Shown here: positions 11,891 to 23,605 of the stretch, in pieces
How positions within the stretch are numbered: position 1 is the first letter of the stretch
How the letters are laid out: each line of letters opens with the position of its first letter
Assembly (NCBI GenBank): GCA_951799445.1
Contig: OX637291.1
Location: 2,792,501 to 2,856,500 of the forward strand
Length of the DNA stretch: 64,000 bases
Direction of reading: 5' to 3'
From: Pseudisothecium myosuroides
Lineage: Eukaryota; Streptophyta; Bryopsida; Hypnales; Lembophyllaceae
Made by a program: the position numbers and the translations under genes
Notes under the pieces: model-generated
The model's database searches: none
What the model was told of the DNA's origin: nothing
Seen by the model: only the letters and a program-made list of their open reading frames with translations

Positions 11891-12750
11891 CAGTGCCCTC
11901 TAGAAAGTAAGGTAACCCCAGTTTCGACTTGGAGTGTATCTTTTAAAATTTGCCCTTTTTAGACCTAATTTTCAAAACTAACCTCTTAAATTTATAATTT
12001 TATGCAATCTTCATCAACATGCCAAAATTCATTTTCAAAAAACAAATTTTTTATTTTTGATAAATTATTTTATGAGTTTTTCATTGTTTTACGAAATAAT
12101 TGATTGAAAAATATTGGTGAACTTTAAATTTTTATTGTGCAAATATTTAAGAAACATCAACGTGCACATTTGACTTTTAGGGAAAATTTACATTACCGCG
12201 GAAAAATTTTACACTATAGGGAATAGGGTCATTAATATAGAATTTGTACAACAAATTTCATTAAATTATAATTAGGTTTTCACAAACCAATTTCACCATC
12301 ATGCTCAAAGGTGTAGAAGTAGTCATAATATAAGGTTCAATTACTAAAATATAATTGCAATTTAAAGATATCTATTACATAAAATTTGGGAAGGCAACAC
12401 TTTGACATTGAATTCTCTTTAGTGTAAAATTTTTCTTAGGTAATGCAAGTTTTTACTAAAAGTGAAATGTGCACATTTATGTTTCTTAACTATTTGCACA
12501 ATAAAATTTTAAAAATCCATCACCAATATTTTTCAATCAATTATTGTATAACACAATGAAAAACACACAAAATAATTTACCAAAAATAAAAAATTTGTTT
12601 TTTGAAATTGAAATTTGGCATGTTGATGAAGATTGCATAAAACCATAAATTTAAGAGGTTGGTTTTGAAAATTAGGTCTAAAAAGGAAAAATTTTGAAAG
12701 ATACACCTCCAAGTCAAAATTGGGGATACCTTACTTTCTAGAGGCCACTG
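11891..12750. mobile_element. TA-flanked foldback element (Tc1/mariner-like), solitary copy
   Basis: This 860-bp element is bounded by TA on each side (11889-11890, 12751-12752). Its ends are CAGTGCCCTCTAGAAAGTAAGG and the complement of CCTTACTTTCTAGAGGCCACTG. The inverted arms run almost to the centre, so a single strand could fold into one long hairpin. It encodes no transposase. Length, TA target and arm sequences (a centre with ATCATGCTCAAAGGTGTA-type sequence) match the four elements at 21879-25960, so all five belong to one non-autonomous family. Confidence 0.88.
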
Positions 12751-12752
12751 TA

Positions 12753-13880
12753 CACTGGCTGCTAACTGCCCTTGGTGGTTTCAAGTCACTTATTCCAGCA
12801 CCATGAGTGGAATTAAGAATGCAATATGATTATCCTTTAGTTAATGTAGTCTATGCAGGAATACAAGGCATTGAATTCTGCAAGTGTAGGGTCTGAATGA
12901 AATTGCTGCAACAGTGTTCATGAAGTTCATTAATAAGTTAGTGGGAGAATTACTTCAAAATTAGCAAGTAATGCTTTGGGATTCTTTTATCTATTTATTT
13001 CTCTAGGCTTATTTTACATGAGTGTTTCTTGTTTGGCAAGACAGGCCCACAACTGGGCTTTCAAATTTACTGGACTTTTAGGTGCAATCCAAAGTGGAAG
13101 CATCCACACTCATATAAAATCGTCCAAATGACTTCAATCTAGCAACTTATGCCTGGATACAAAGCTTTGTATTGACCACTGAAAACAAGAGTGCATGGTG
13201 GGGAAACAAAGATTTTTATTCAGTATTTTGAGTAAAACATTGATAATTGTAGGTCTACAACAATGAGTTAAGTTCTACTCATATTTACTTTTTCTTCGGT
13301 TGTATTTTGTATTTTTTTTCCCCCTAGAGACCTAGGTTCCAATAGGTAGATTTTGAATGTTTTTAGGAGCCTCGAGTGGGAGCTACATGAATTGGATGAA
13401 GTACATCCAAATATTTTGAATTTTTTTTTTTTAAATTTCAAAGATGTGACTAGTGCAATCAATCAATGCTTCGTGGCTTTTGTATAAAGTCCCATTGTCC
13501 CCTTGGAGGACAAAATGGATTTCTAGCAAGCTCTTACAGTCTCAATATTCATCATGATTTCTTGAATTTTTTTGTTAAGATAGAAAAACGCATTAGCGTT
13601 GTGGAAATATAATTTTTATTTCAATCGGTGCTCAGGAGCAAAAATTATGGCATAGAAAGCCTTTTTTTAGGTGCAACACGCAAAAATTCCCCCCTCCAAA
13701 TTTAGAAAAAAATCTAAATATATTTGTTTCTCATAGATTGTGATTTTATCTAAATGGAAAGCTTTGATTAATTCCATGTGAATTTGTTATATGATAGTTA
13801 TGGACAATCTTATTTTTGAGCAACCAAAGCATCTTCTTGAAAAATAACCTTTAGGACTCATTTTTGAACTCAATTTTCAT
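12753..13880. other. AT-rich intergenic DNA
   Basis: No convincing gene is seen. The short frame at 13268-13462 is low-complexity and matches nothing recognised. Confidence 0.4.
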
Positions 13881-13882
13881 AA

Positions 13883-14158
13883 CAGTTCATTTTCGGCACC
13901 CCTACGGTGCAATTACAGAAAATTAAAAAAATTATTTTTTTTATTAGAAAAATGTATATATATATATTTTAATTAAAAATTAAAAATTAAAAAATTAAAA
14001 AAAATTAAAAAAATTAAAAAGCCTGATGTGGCGTTGACGTGGCAAAAGTAGTGCCACATCAGAACCCGAATAAAAATAATTTTTTATTTTATTTTTTTCT
14101 ACAATTGCACCTGGGGGTATCAAAACTCGCGGCCTCTTCAGGGACTGAAATTTCTTGT
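13883..14158. mobile_element. Foldback element abutting the gypsy 3' half
   Basis: Left arm CACCCCTACGGTGCAATTACAGAAAA (first base about 13898) pairs imperfectly with right arm TTTTTCTACAATTGCACCTGGGGGT (about 14094-14118). Between the arms is an AT-rich core with ATTAAAA runs and a small hairpin (GTGGCGTTGACGTGGC ... GTGCCACATCAG). The right end, read outward, is CAAGAAATTTCAGTCCCTG and stops about ten bases before the gypsy reading frame resumes at 14170. A similar end starts at 41973, at the break of the gypsy 5' half. The superfamily is uncertain; a Mutator-like element with a 9-bp target duplication is possible. Confidence 0.55.
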
Positions 14159-14167
14159 AATGTGTAT

Positions 14168-15990
14168 TAGCTTTTCAAGATTGGCGGGTGTACCTCGAAG
14201 GCTCACCACATCATGTCAAAGTAATATCTGACCACAAAAATCTTGAACATTTTTTAACCACAAAGCAACTTAATAAACGCCAAGCTCGATGGTCTGAGCT
14301 ACTTTTTGGAATTAATTTCGAAATTCAGCATAGACTGGGGTTATTAAATGGAAGAGCAGACATGCTCTCAAGACAACCTGACATTATAAAAGAAGGCAAT
14401 GAGGGTTCAAAACTGCTACTCAAATTAGCCATGTTGGAGTCATGTGAACCTGTTTGCAATGACGCAAGTCTTATCAAGAGCATTAAAGTAGCGGCGCATC
14501 AGGATGAAACTCTTCAGCCTATATTAGCATTTTTCGATAATAATCCTGACAAAGCCCCAATTGATGCTCGTCGCCGTTTTCAAGATTATAAATTACTTAA
14601 CGGAATTCTGCATTTTCGGGATAAAATTTTTGTTCTCCAAGATGAAGAATTACAACACCAAATATTAAAATCAAGACATGACACCCGTTCTGTGGGGCAC
14701 CAAGGACGAGCTAAAACAATGGACATGGTTGCAAGGAGCTTTTAATGGCCAACCATGAGACGTTACGTCCATCACTATGTGGATGGCTGTGACTTATGTC
14801 AAAGATCCAAGCCTACGCATCATCCATGACATGGATTGTTACAACCCATTTTAGCTGCGGAATCCCCTTGGAAACGAGTATCCGCTGACTTCATTGTAAA
14901 GTTACCTAATAGTAAAAGCTATGATTCAATCTTGGTGGTCGTGGATAAAAATACAAAACTTGCCCACTTTATCCCAACAAACGAAGCTATCGATTCAAAC
15001 GACATGGCAACATTATACCTTCACAATATTTGGAAACATCATGGAACACCGGAGAAAATAATATCAGATAGGGGTCCCGTTTTTGTATCCAAGTTCACAA
15101 AGCGTTTGTACGAACTTTTCTGTATAAAACCTTCTCCAACAACGACATTTCATCCTCAATCTGACAATCAAAGTGAAAGAATCAACCAAATATTGGAGCA
15201 GTACTTGCGCATGTTCATAGCTAGAAGACAAGATGATTGGTCAGATCTCTTACTTGTTGCCAAATTTGCATATAATAATTCCCTGCACTCGGCTACAGGA
15301 TATTCACCTTTCTTTGCAACCTATGGCTACAACATTGCGTTATCAATTACGACACCCACAATGACAACAGTTTCGGCTGCGGAGCAAAGAATTTGTCAAT
15401 CACGTGAAATACATGAAGAAGTTAAGATTTTAATTAAATTTTGCCAGTGACCAGGCTAAACGAAATTATGATCAAGGTGTATGAAGACAACCTTCTTTCA
15501 ACATCAGGGACAAAGCTTTATTGCGTCATGACAACATTGCTACTACAACGCCATCAAAGACTTTGACTTCAAGGTTCTTAGGTCCATTCCAAGTGATATC
15601 AAAAATTTCGGATCTAGTCTATCGACTAAAGCTACCCAAGTCACTTCGAATTCATAATGTGTTCCATGTATCACTACTCGAGAAATATCGCTCCGACACC
15701 ATTACAGGACGGCAAATTCATCTCCCTCCACCGATTGTTATCCCAGAAGGACACATAGAATGGGAGGTTAAAAATATTTTAGATTCCAGAAGAATTGGCC
15801 GCTGGCGGAAGCTCCAATATCTTGTTGAATGGGAAGGATATGGCCCGGAGCAGAATTCATAGGAACCGGTTGTGAATATGAAGAACGTCCCATACATGGT
15901 GACAAACTCAACCCCAACGCAGCAAGACCACACGACTAGACCAGGTGATCCAAACAATCAACAAATCAAAATACTCATGCAGAAACTTCA
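14168..15990 (+). pseudogene. Ty3/gypsy chromovirus, 3' half of pol (RNase H, integrase, chromodomain), decayed
   Basis: The reading frame enters in mid RNase H (VYLEGSPHHVKVISDHKNLE, LNKRQARWSELL, GRADMLSRQPD). It continues through the integrase zinc finger (HDTRSVGH ... CDLCQ) and the DDE core (SADFIVKLP; IISDRGPVF; DNQSERIN, so both Asp and the Glu are kept). It then passes a GPF-type module ([23 protein letters not shown]) and ends in a chromodomain ([24 protein letters not shown]). In-frame stops lie at 14743 and 14827, there is a frameshift between about 15450 and 15520, and another stop falls inside the chromodomain at 15860. A polypurine-like AAGGGGG follows at about 15996. No LTR was recognised. 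The element is inactive. Confidence 0.92.
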
Positions 15991-16002
15991 GTTTTAAGGG
16001 GG

Positions 16003-16190
16003 CATTAGAGAGAATTTGGGCCCTCTAAAGGGCCGCGAGTTCCCATGAGTTCTCCACAAGCTTTGAATAGTTCCTGACTGCTGAAACTGTGCCACCGCAG
16101 CAGGGTGACGTGGTCGGGACTCGGCCACATCAGATTTAAAATTTAAAATTTTAAGAAAATAAAATAAAATTGAAAATGAAATTTGGTAAA

Positions 16191-16222
<32 letters not shown>

Positions 16223-16323
16223 AAATATATTTTCGGACAGCCCATACCACTATTCACAGCATGGGGACAGATTGGGGAACGGGCTTGAAACGGCCCTTTC
16301 TTGGCCCCAAATCCCTTCTAATG
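16003..16323. mobile_element. Foldback element directly after the gypsy polypurine tract
   Basis: This 321-bp element has inverted ends of about 33 bp. The left end starts CATTAGAGAGAATTTGGGCC; the right end read outward starts CATTAGAAGGGATTTGGGGC. The core has an AT-rich stretch, a 21-base poly-T and a GACGTGGTC ... GGCCACATCAG hairpin, like that of the 13883-14158 element. The shared hairpin and end motif (CATTA...GGGCCG) suggest one family. No transposase is encoded. It sits where a 3' LTR would be expected, so an LTR fragment is a weaker alternative. Confidence 0.65.
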
Positions 16324-16751
16324 GGTAATGTAACGACTCCGTCATACAGCTAGACTAGGAACTACCAAGGTTGGTTACGGCAGTTAAAGCTTCAGGCATT
16401 GGTGCTTGGTATTTAATTCCAGTGAGGAGGAATTGTCCCTCACACAACCTATTGTGAAATCGGAAAGGACGGTGTGTGATTCGAACTCCCTGTGTGTATA
16501 GATTAACGTGATTCTTACTAGATTCTGTGTTTCTGTTCAGAGATTTCTTCCTCGCTATGAAGGTCGAACTGGCTCCTGCGATTAGCGATACTGGTTACGG
16601 AAGTTGCAATCAACTGGAAGCGTGATTGATCCTGATCTCAGATTGATCTTTATTGATCTTGATCTCGAACTGATACTGGTAGAGATCAAAACTTGTAAAG
16701 AGAACTAGGAAGCCTGACTGAATTGTGAAGTGTCGACAGGAATCCAGTTTT
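16324..16751. other. Intergenic DNA with no recognised gene
   Basis: Moderately GC-balanced sequence with GATCTTGATCTC-like short repeats near 16635-16670. It may be remains of a retroelement leader, but nothing diagnostic is visible. Confidence 0.3.
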
Positions 16752-17020
16752 CACTATAAGAAACCTTCGTTTTAGGTGACAAGCCCTAATTTTTTATGAC
16801 GGATTTTAGGTGATGTCAATGTTGACAATCCAAAAATTTTATGTCAATAAAAATGTACAACATAACATCAATATTGACAATCCAATGTTTTTATGTCAAC
16901 ATCGATGTTACGTTGTACATTTTTGTTGACATAAAAAATTTGGGTTGTCAACATTGACATCACCTAAAATCCGTCATAAATATTAGGGCTCGTCACTTAA
17001 AATGGGGGTTTCTTATAGTG
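16752..17020. mobile_element. CACTA-type foldback MITE with TTT target duplication
   Basis: This 269-bp element begins CACTATAAGAAACC and ends GGTTTCTTATAGTG. The arms are long and nearly perfect (GACGGATTTTAGGTGATGTC on the left, its complement on the right) around a small centre. TTT flanks both sides (16749-16751 and 17021-17023), matching the 3-bp duplications of CACTA elements. It is non-coding, and a transcript would form a long hairpin. Confidence 0.9.
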
Positions 17021-17023
17021 TTT

Positions 17024-18630
17024 GGAAATTCTCATCGTAACAAGAATGTTGTATGAGCAAGCTATAAATTGTTGGAAAAGGGCTTTGTATGAAAGTTTTT
17101 TTGAAGCCAGTTCCCTATTGGAATTTTTTGGTACATATTCTCCAATTTGAAATGTTATAAATTTTTTTGAAAATGTGGTCAACTATGTCAAAAAAAAAGA
17201 GAGAAAACAATACAAGCAAAAAGTGAAATCAACTTGTGCAAAAGCCTCCCCAAATCAAAGCTACCCAAAATTTGGATGCCCAAAAAAACATTTTTTCCAA
17301 CTTCAAACACTATAATTTTGCAATTTGTGTAGTCAAAACCTCCCATTTTTTTACTACAATATAATGAAGTAGTCTACCATTAGTTCTCACAACAGGATGC
17401 AACAGGATTTCATTTGTTAGCTTTTTTCGAGGTTGTGGCATCAAAATGGCCCATTTTTTAGTTTTTAGTTTAAAAAAAATATATAGTCAAAGAACTTTAG
17501 GGATTAGCTATGAGAGCCTAGGAGAGATTTCAGATGCATACATATTAGCACTTGAAAATTCATAATTAATTTATAGTGGCTCTAAAAAACACATGTTAAA
17601 CACATAAAATCTCCTTTCTGAACCTCCACTAAAAATCATCAAAATTTAAATATACAGAGTAGTTCTTATTAGTAGAATCCATGTTCCATTATGCTTATTC
17701 AGATGGTTTCAGATGTATATATCTAAATATAAATAAATTTGCATTACTTAATAAAAAATACTATTCAAGTAGAATTATTCCTTTTAAGGTTGTATCTTCT
17801 ACTTTAATGTGTATTTTTGAACTATTCAATATTCCAAATTTGACACTTTAGGGCTTAACAATTTCTAAAAATTACTTGAAGTTTGAATTTTTAATTATAC
17901 ATTCACAAATTATGGATAAATTTAGCTAAAGTCCAAGCATGGTGTTTGTTTAGAATGGTAAGAGGTCAAAGTTCTGTTAACAAATTTTCTAAATTTGTGT
18001 TCTAATTTCAATGTACTAAATGTGAACATTTGGCAACATCTATTTATATCTAAATTTATTAAAGCACACTTGTGGACACATGCTTGAAAATGAGTGATTC
18101 TACTTTACATGCTCTTATAACCTTCCAACAACAACTCTAGTACCAATTCATTGTTGTCAACCATGAATGTCCAAACCATATTCAATGTGTTCCAATCAAT
18201 AATATTGTGACAAGTGGACAAGACATTCCAGAGTGTCATTGAAGAGAAGGTTATATTAATCCTTAAACATCAAACCGGACGGATGAATGATAAGAAAATC
18301 TCCTGTATAAGACAGTATTGCAACTATTCATCCTCCAAATTTTTTGTAGAAAGGAAAGATGATGAATAGTAGTTTGACCTCCAGTGAGCACTTTTGATTT
18401 TTTCAAAACAGATGATGTCATCCGATGCCAAAAGGGATGATTTCCACGGTCACCAACTCGGCGTTCAAGGGTTAAAGAGGTCTAAGTGTAATCTTAAATG
18501 GTTTGGGGGTTTGGTACAATGAAGAAATAGTATAAGTGTTTGATTTGAGGTCAGCAAACTTATTTGGAAACATATTTCATCCACTTTTCTGAATGAAAAG
18601 ATTTCATCCATCAGCTTACAGTACTTGTTC
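17024..18630. other. AT-rich intergenic DNA
   Basis: No gene, RNA or structured repeat was recognised. The open frame at 16997-17182 overlaps the foldback and is not credible. Confidence 0.4.
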
Positions 18631-18634
18631 TAAG

Positions 18635-19065
18635 CTAATGGGATTCCAAATGCACTGCCTCATTGGAGAAGAATTTCTCTTGAGCTTGCAACTTTTGGTT
18701 GTTGTTGATAAGTATGCACGATTCGTGGCAGTAGTTGATCTTTTTTGAAGAACACGTTGAATTCCGGTTTCCTGTGATCGCAGTTTCATTTTTGGGATTC
18801 AAAATTGCAGCTATTGATGCAAACATTGTGACCCTGTTTTGCTTTCCAGGGTGTACTTTAATTCTTTCTCCGGAAACCTCAGTTTCCTTAGAGTGTAATG
18901 CAATCACTTCTTGAGTTTCAACTTGAGTTGTGGAGACCCAATTCGCTCACTCTGCAGCTCCAACGGTGGAGAGTTTCATGGAGAGCGACGGTTTCCACAA
19001 AATCAAAAGATGAATTCGAGGTTGAGTGCGTGGTTGCGGGAGTGTTGAAGGAGGATATGAGTAGC
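18635..19065. other. GC-richer island, possible decayed gene exon
   Basis: Between about 18640 and 19060 composition becomes more balanced, and open frames exist on both strands (minus 18635-18907, plus 18898-19161). Neither protein resembles a family I know, and no exon-intron structure could be drawn. It could be the remains of a gene exon cut by the element at 19066. Confidence 0.25.
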
Positions 19066-19343
19066 AGGGCTTTTTTTTCATTTTTTATGAAGTACCAAAG
19101 TGGTGGTATAAAATGTTATAGTGGTGCTCCAAATTTCAACATTCATCCACATATTGGATAGAAAATATCACATTAGCACATATCATATGTTCATAATTTT
19201 GTTTTCATCCACAATTTGGAGATTTCATCCAAGATTTTTTTAGTTCAAAATTTTCTGGCAAAAAACGTCACAATTTGTTACCATTTTTTAGCCAATTTAT
19301 TTTTTTTGGTGCAATCTGGCACCAAAAAGCCAAAAAAAGCCCT
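19066..19343 (+). mobile_element. Dispersed ~280-bp element, copy B, with AGGGCTTTTTTT ends
   Basis: The sequence is bounded by AGGGCTTTTTTTT on the left and AAAAAAAGCCCT on the right, which are inverted copies. The interior is the reverse complement of 5783-6065. Two copies in opposite orientation with common ends mark it as a mobile element. It encodes nothing, and no clear target duplication is visible. Confidence 0.72.
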
Positions 19344-21876
19344 AATAAATAGCCTAGTTCGATGTCTGTATTGGAATCATTTTCTTTCTTGTTGGGGAGG
19401 CAGGTTTTAACAGCTTTGGCCATCTTTAGCTTAACCCTTCAGATATTGTTAAAGGATTTATGGTTTTGAAATGACCATTTTGATTATTCATATTGTGGAG
19501 AATGTAATTTAAATGTGGACATAGTTCATCTCATCATATTGAGTGAAGACATTGCATGTGTTGGTTACTATAAATAATTTTTGGTACAAATATGAATTTA
19601 AGTATAAACTTTTCAAAACTAATTAAAAATAGATGAGACCAAGTATGGTTAAGGTGTACATGTCTACATTGAAATTTAGTAGAAATTGTCCTACTTGTTT
19701 CATTGTGGACATGCACTTTGGATGTTGCCTAGCCATGACGTTCTTGAAAGGAGCTACTAACTCTTTGGATGATCGGAATTGGAAGACTCTAGACACTGGC
19801 TACTTTTGGGCTCCCAAAAAACACAATAATTTTCAGTTTGAAAATAAAATTATGAAAAAATTGCAGTCCCTCTATTTCCTATCTTTCTACAAAGTAAAAA
19901 TATACATCCCTTGTATTGATCATCATGTGTCGCAAAATCACTCAAGTGATCGGGTATGGGTGTTTCTACCTTACACTCTAACTCTCTTAATGTGATGGCT
20001 TGGAAGATAATTATAGTAAATGTCAAAAAATTTGAATGTAATACCAATACAATGTCAACACACGCACCATCTCCAGGAAGCATTGTGATCACCAATGCAA
20101 CAATTAAGGCCAAATGATTGACTCCAAAGACGAAATGCATCCGCTTGCATCTCTACACGTGAATTGTGAAATCCACAAGCAGAACACGCTCTCATGGTGC
20201 TTATTGATCGATTTTGCTAAGGAGTCGTCACATTGCCAGATCTTTCTTCTCAAGACTTGGCGGTTGTAGTTATAGAATCTATAGGAGGAAGTGCACAATA
20301 GCTTAAATTTTGTTAAGTTTCCAATTTTCCATAGTACTATGGCACTTAAGTTGTTAATACTTGGTTATTACCACGTAATAAAAACTTTCTATAGAACCTA
20401 GTCAATGGATGGATGTTAATAAGGGAATGGATGGAATCTATTGGTGGCGGTTAAGTAGTTATCGGCTGAATTGGGGTGAAGTTCTGTTGTTTGTGATGTT
20501 GGAATTCAGTCTGGGATGGAAGTCCAGAGCTCCTGCGGTTGAGGCCGGCAGTGAGTGGAGTGAGTGATTGATCTATAGTTTTTTGTGTGATTTCATAAGT
20601 GTAGTGAGGCTAAGAATACAGTGAGGATCAATTGTAAATTTGAGGCTGAAATATAATGCGGAGATTATGAGATGAGTGTGCTGTTATCAATTGTGTGGAT
20701 TTTTGGATGTGTTATGCAATTGTGATTTTTGCTATTGTGATGTGAATGATTGAGTGTGTTGAAATTGTGTATATCAATTGTGAGTGTGTGATTGTGTTGA
20801 GTATTGAGTCTATGGTTTTAATATTGTGAGGAAATTCTATTGCTGTGATCAACTGGATGTAAATGTCTGCCTCTATTTGGTTTTAATTGTTTTATCAATT
20901 GTGTATGGACTGGTTGCATGGTATGTGTCAATGGTGTATGAGCATGATGCTATTGGAGATTCTATGATGTGAACTAGGAGATTAATCTATAGGAACAGTG
21001 TGATTAAAAATATATAGAAAGTGAGTCTGTAGACTGGGATCAATAGAACTGGAAAATGATCGATATAAAGGTGAATCGAGAGTTGTCTAAATTGAGTCAA
21101 AGGAAATGTAAATTTTATAATCAATTGGACTATCTAAAGCTTGAGAAGGAAGTTGTCATAGAAGGTTAAGAAGGAAGTTGTCATAGAAGAAAATAAAAGT
21201 GAAGGTTCAATTAAAGAAAAGCCAAAGGGAATCAGTGCCAAGGAGAATCAATAGTTGGTGAAACGTGTAACCTATGATTAGCAATTGGTCGACATGGAAG
21301 AATCAATTAAAGATGCTGAAAGATTGGAAGAGCGAGAAGATCAATAGAGACTGTACCAGCCAGTTGGTGAGGCTGACAAGGAAGTGAGCGAACAAAGCTG
21401 AATCGATAAATTTATATATGATTGATAAGTTTCCAGCCTTGGTTATAATTATAATAAATATGGCTTTATCCAACGTATGGATCAAAGTGAAATATTCCCA
21501 AATCTTTTAATTGTGCACAACTTAAGGTTCATTTAGTTTCCCTTAGGAATTACCTATAGTGCATCCATATCTCCCTGTGAATGAACTAAAAACTATAGGA
21601 ATTTTATTATAGTTAACTCTATAGTAAAAATCCAATCTACAACGGTAGTGACAATGGTCATTGAGGCGTGATGATGTGCTTCATGTAGTTAGGGTTGGTG
21701 ATGATGTGTTTGAAGTAGTAGGGATTAATGTCGTCGTCTTTGTCCGTCCCTGACCAGCAGCCATGGCCAGTGAAGAGAAAAATTGGCCCCATTAGAGAAG
21801 GAGATCATGTGCAAGTGCGGCTCAAATTGATTTGAAAAAGTAGTCATAGATCCATCCATTCAGGAATTAAATACAG
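19344..21876. other. Intergenic DNA, T/G-rich then purine-rich
   Basis: Bases 20560-20960 are rich in TGTG/GTGA runs and 21000-21400 are purine-rich. Open frames at 19633-19995 and 19850-20140 overlap on opposite strands and look spurious. A decayed retroelement leader is possible, but no LTR or pol motif was found. Confidence 0.35.
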
Positions 21877-21878
21877 TA

Positions 21879-22748
21879 CAGTCCCCTCCAAAAAATTCCG
21901 TGATTGCAATTAAGACCATTCCGTTTTCTTCATACAATGTAGAATGCACTTTACGTTTTTAGTTTTGCACAATCAACAATCATATCTTACGCAATCCCAA
22001 TCATGAAAATCAAATTTTACTTTTAGAAAACCCAAAACTTCATTTTTGGTGAATTTTTTCATTTAATTTTTATGGTTTTACATGATAATTCATAGAAAAA
22101 TATTGGGGACGAATTTTTTTAACTCAATTGCGGATATATGTAGGAAACATCTATATGCACATTTTTCCTTCAACAAGCACTTGTAAAAAAGTTTCAATAT
22201 TCTTTCCATAGAGATTTCAATGTTGAAGTGACAATGCCCTAAATTTGAAAAATGAATATTTCTTTATTGTAATTAGATTTTGGCAAAATAATTGCATCAT
22301 CACGTTCAAGTGTATGAAATCAACTACTATGTGAAGGACAAATAGAAAAATCTAATTACAATAAAGAGAGATCTATTTTTCAAATTTAGGGCATTGTCAC
22401 ACTAACATTGAAATCTCTATAGAGGGAATTGTAAAACTTTTTTGGAGATGCTTGTTGAGGAGAAAATGTGTGTATGGATGTTTCCTACATATTCTCGCAA
22501 TTTATTTAAAAAATTCTTCAACAATATTTTTCAATGAATTATCATGTAAAACCATGTAAATTAGATGAAAAAATTCACCAAAAATGGAGTTTTGGGTTTT
22601 TGAAATAAAAATTTGATATGTTTTATTGAGATTGAGTAAGATATGAATGTTGATTGTGCAATAAAAAAAATGTCAAGTGCATTCAAGATTGTGCAAAGGA
22701 AAGTGAATGGTCTCAATTGCAATCACGGAAATTTTGGGTAGCGGATTG
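21879..22748. mobile_element. TA-flanked foldback element, cluster member 1
   Basis: This 870-bp element starts CAGTCCCCTCCAAAAAATTCC and ends GGAAATTTTGGGTAGCGGATTG, with TA at 21877-21878 and 22749-22750. The arms pair over most of their length (CCGTGATTGCAATTAAGACC with its complement near 22700). The outermost bases are less well matched. It is non-coding and shares inner sequence (GCACATTTTTCCTTCAACAAGCA) with its neighbours. Confidence 0.85.
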
Positions 22749-22750
22749 TA

Positions 22751-23603
22751 CAGTAGCCTCCAACAAAGGTTGACGCCCCCGTTTTGGACTTTTTAGTTTT
22801 TTAGGCATTCCTCATAATACAATTGAAATTTTTGTTTCCATCAATCCTCGCATCAATCAACATTTGTATTTTGCGCAATTCCCATGAAGCATACCAAATT
22901 TTCAGTTCCAAGAAAACGAAACACCATTTTTTGTGAATTTTTTTTCTTGGTTTTACATAAAAATTCACAAAAAATAAATTGGTGATGAATTTTTACATTT
23001 GATTTCCGAAATATATAGGAGACATCCATACGCACATCTTTCCATCAATAAGCATCTCCAAAAAAGTTTCACAATTCCCTCTATTTTTGGCGTGAATGTT
23101 GGCATCAATAGTGCCCCAATTTTTTAAAATTCATATCTCTTTATTATAATTAGATTTTAGTAAAATAATTGTACCATCATGCTCAAATGTTTAATAATAG
23201 TTATAATGTGAAGGTCAAATAGAAAAATCTAATTATAATATAGAAATATGAATTTTCAAGAATTTGGGCACTATTAACACTGACATTCAAACCAAAAATA
23301 GAGAGAATTGTGAAACTTTTTTGGAGATATTTATTTAAGAAAAGATGTGTATATGGATGTCTCCTATATATCTCGGAAATCAATTTTTTTTTAATGTAAA
23401 ATCAAGAAAAAAATTCACAAAATTCACAAAAAAAGGTTATTTGTTTTCTTGGAACTGAAAATTTGGTATGCTTGACGGGAATTGCAAAAGATACAAATGT
23501 TGATTGATGGAAACAAAAAATTTCAACTATATTATGAGTAATGCTCAAGAAACTAAGTGGTCCAAAACGGGGGCGTCAACCTTTGTTGGAGGGTATTGTA
23601 CTG
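22751..23603. mobile_element. TA-flanked foldback element, cluster member 2
   Basis: This 853-bp element starts CAGTAGCCTCCAACAAAGG right after the TA that ends member 1. The left arm CAACAAAGGTTGACGCCCCC pairs with GGGGGCGTCAACCTTTGTTG at 23562-23581. The right end is TATTGTACTG, followed by TA at 23604-23605. It is non-coding. Confidence 0.88.
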
Positions 23604-23605
23604 TA

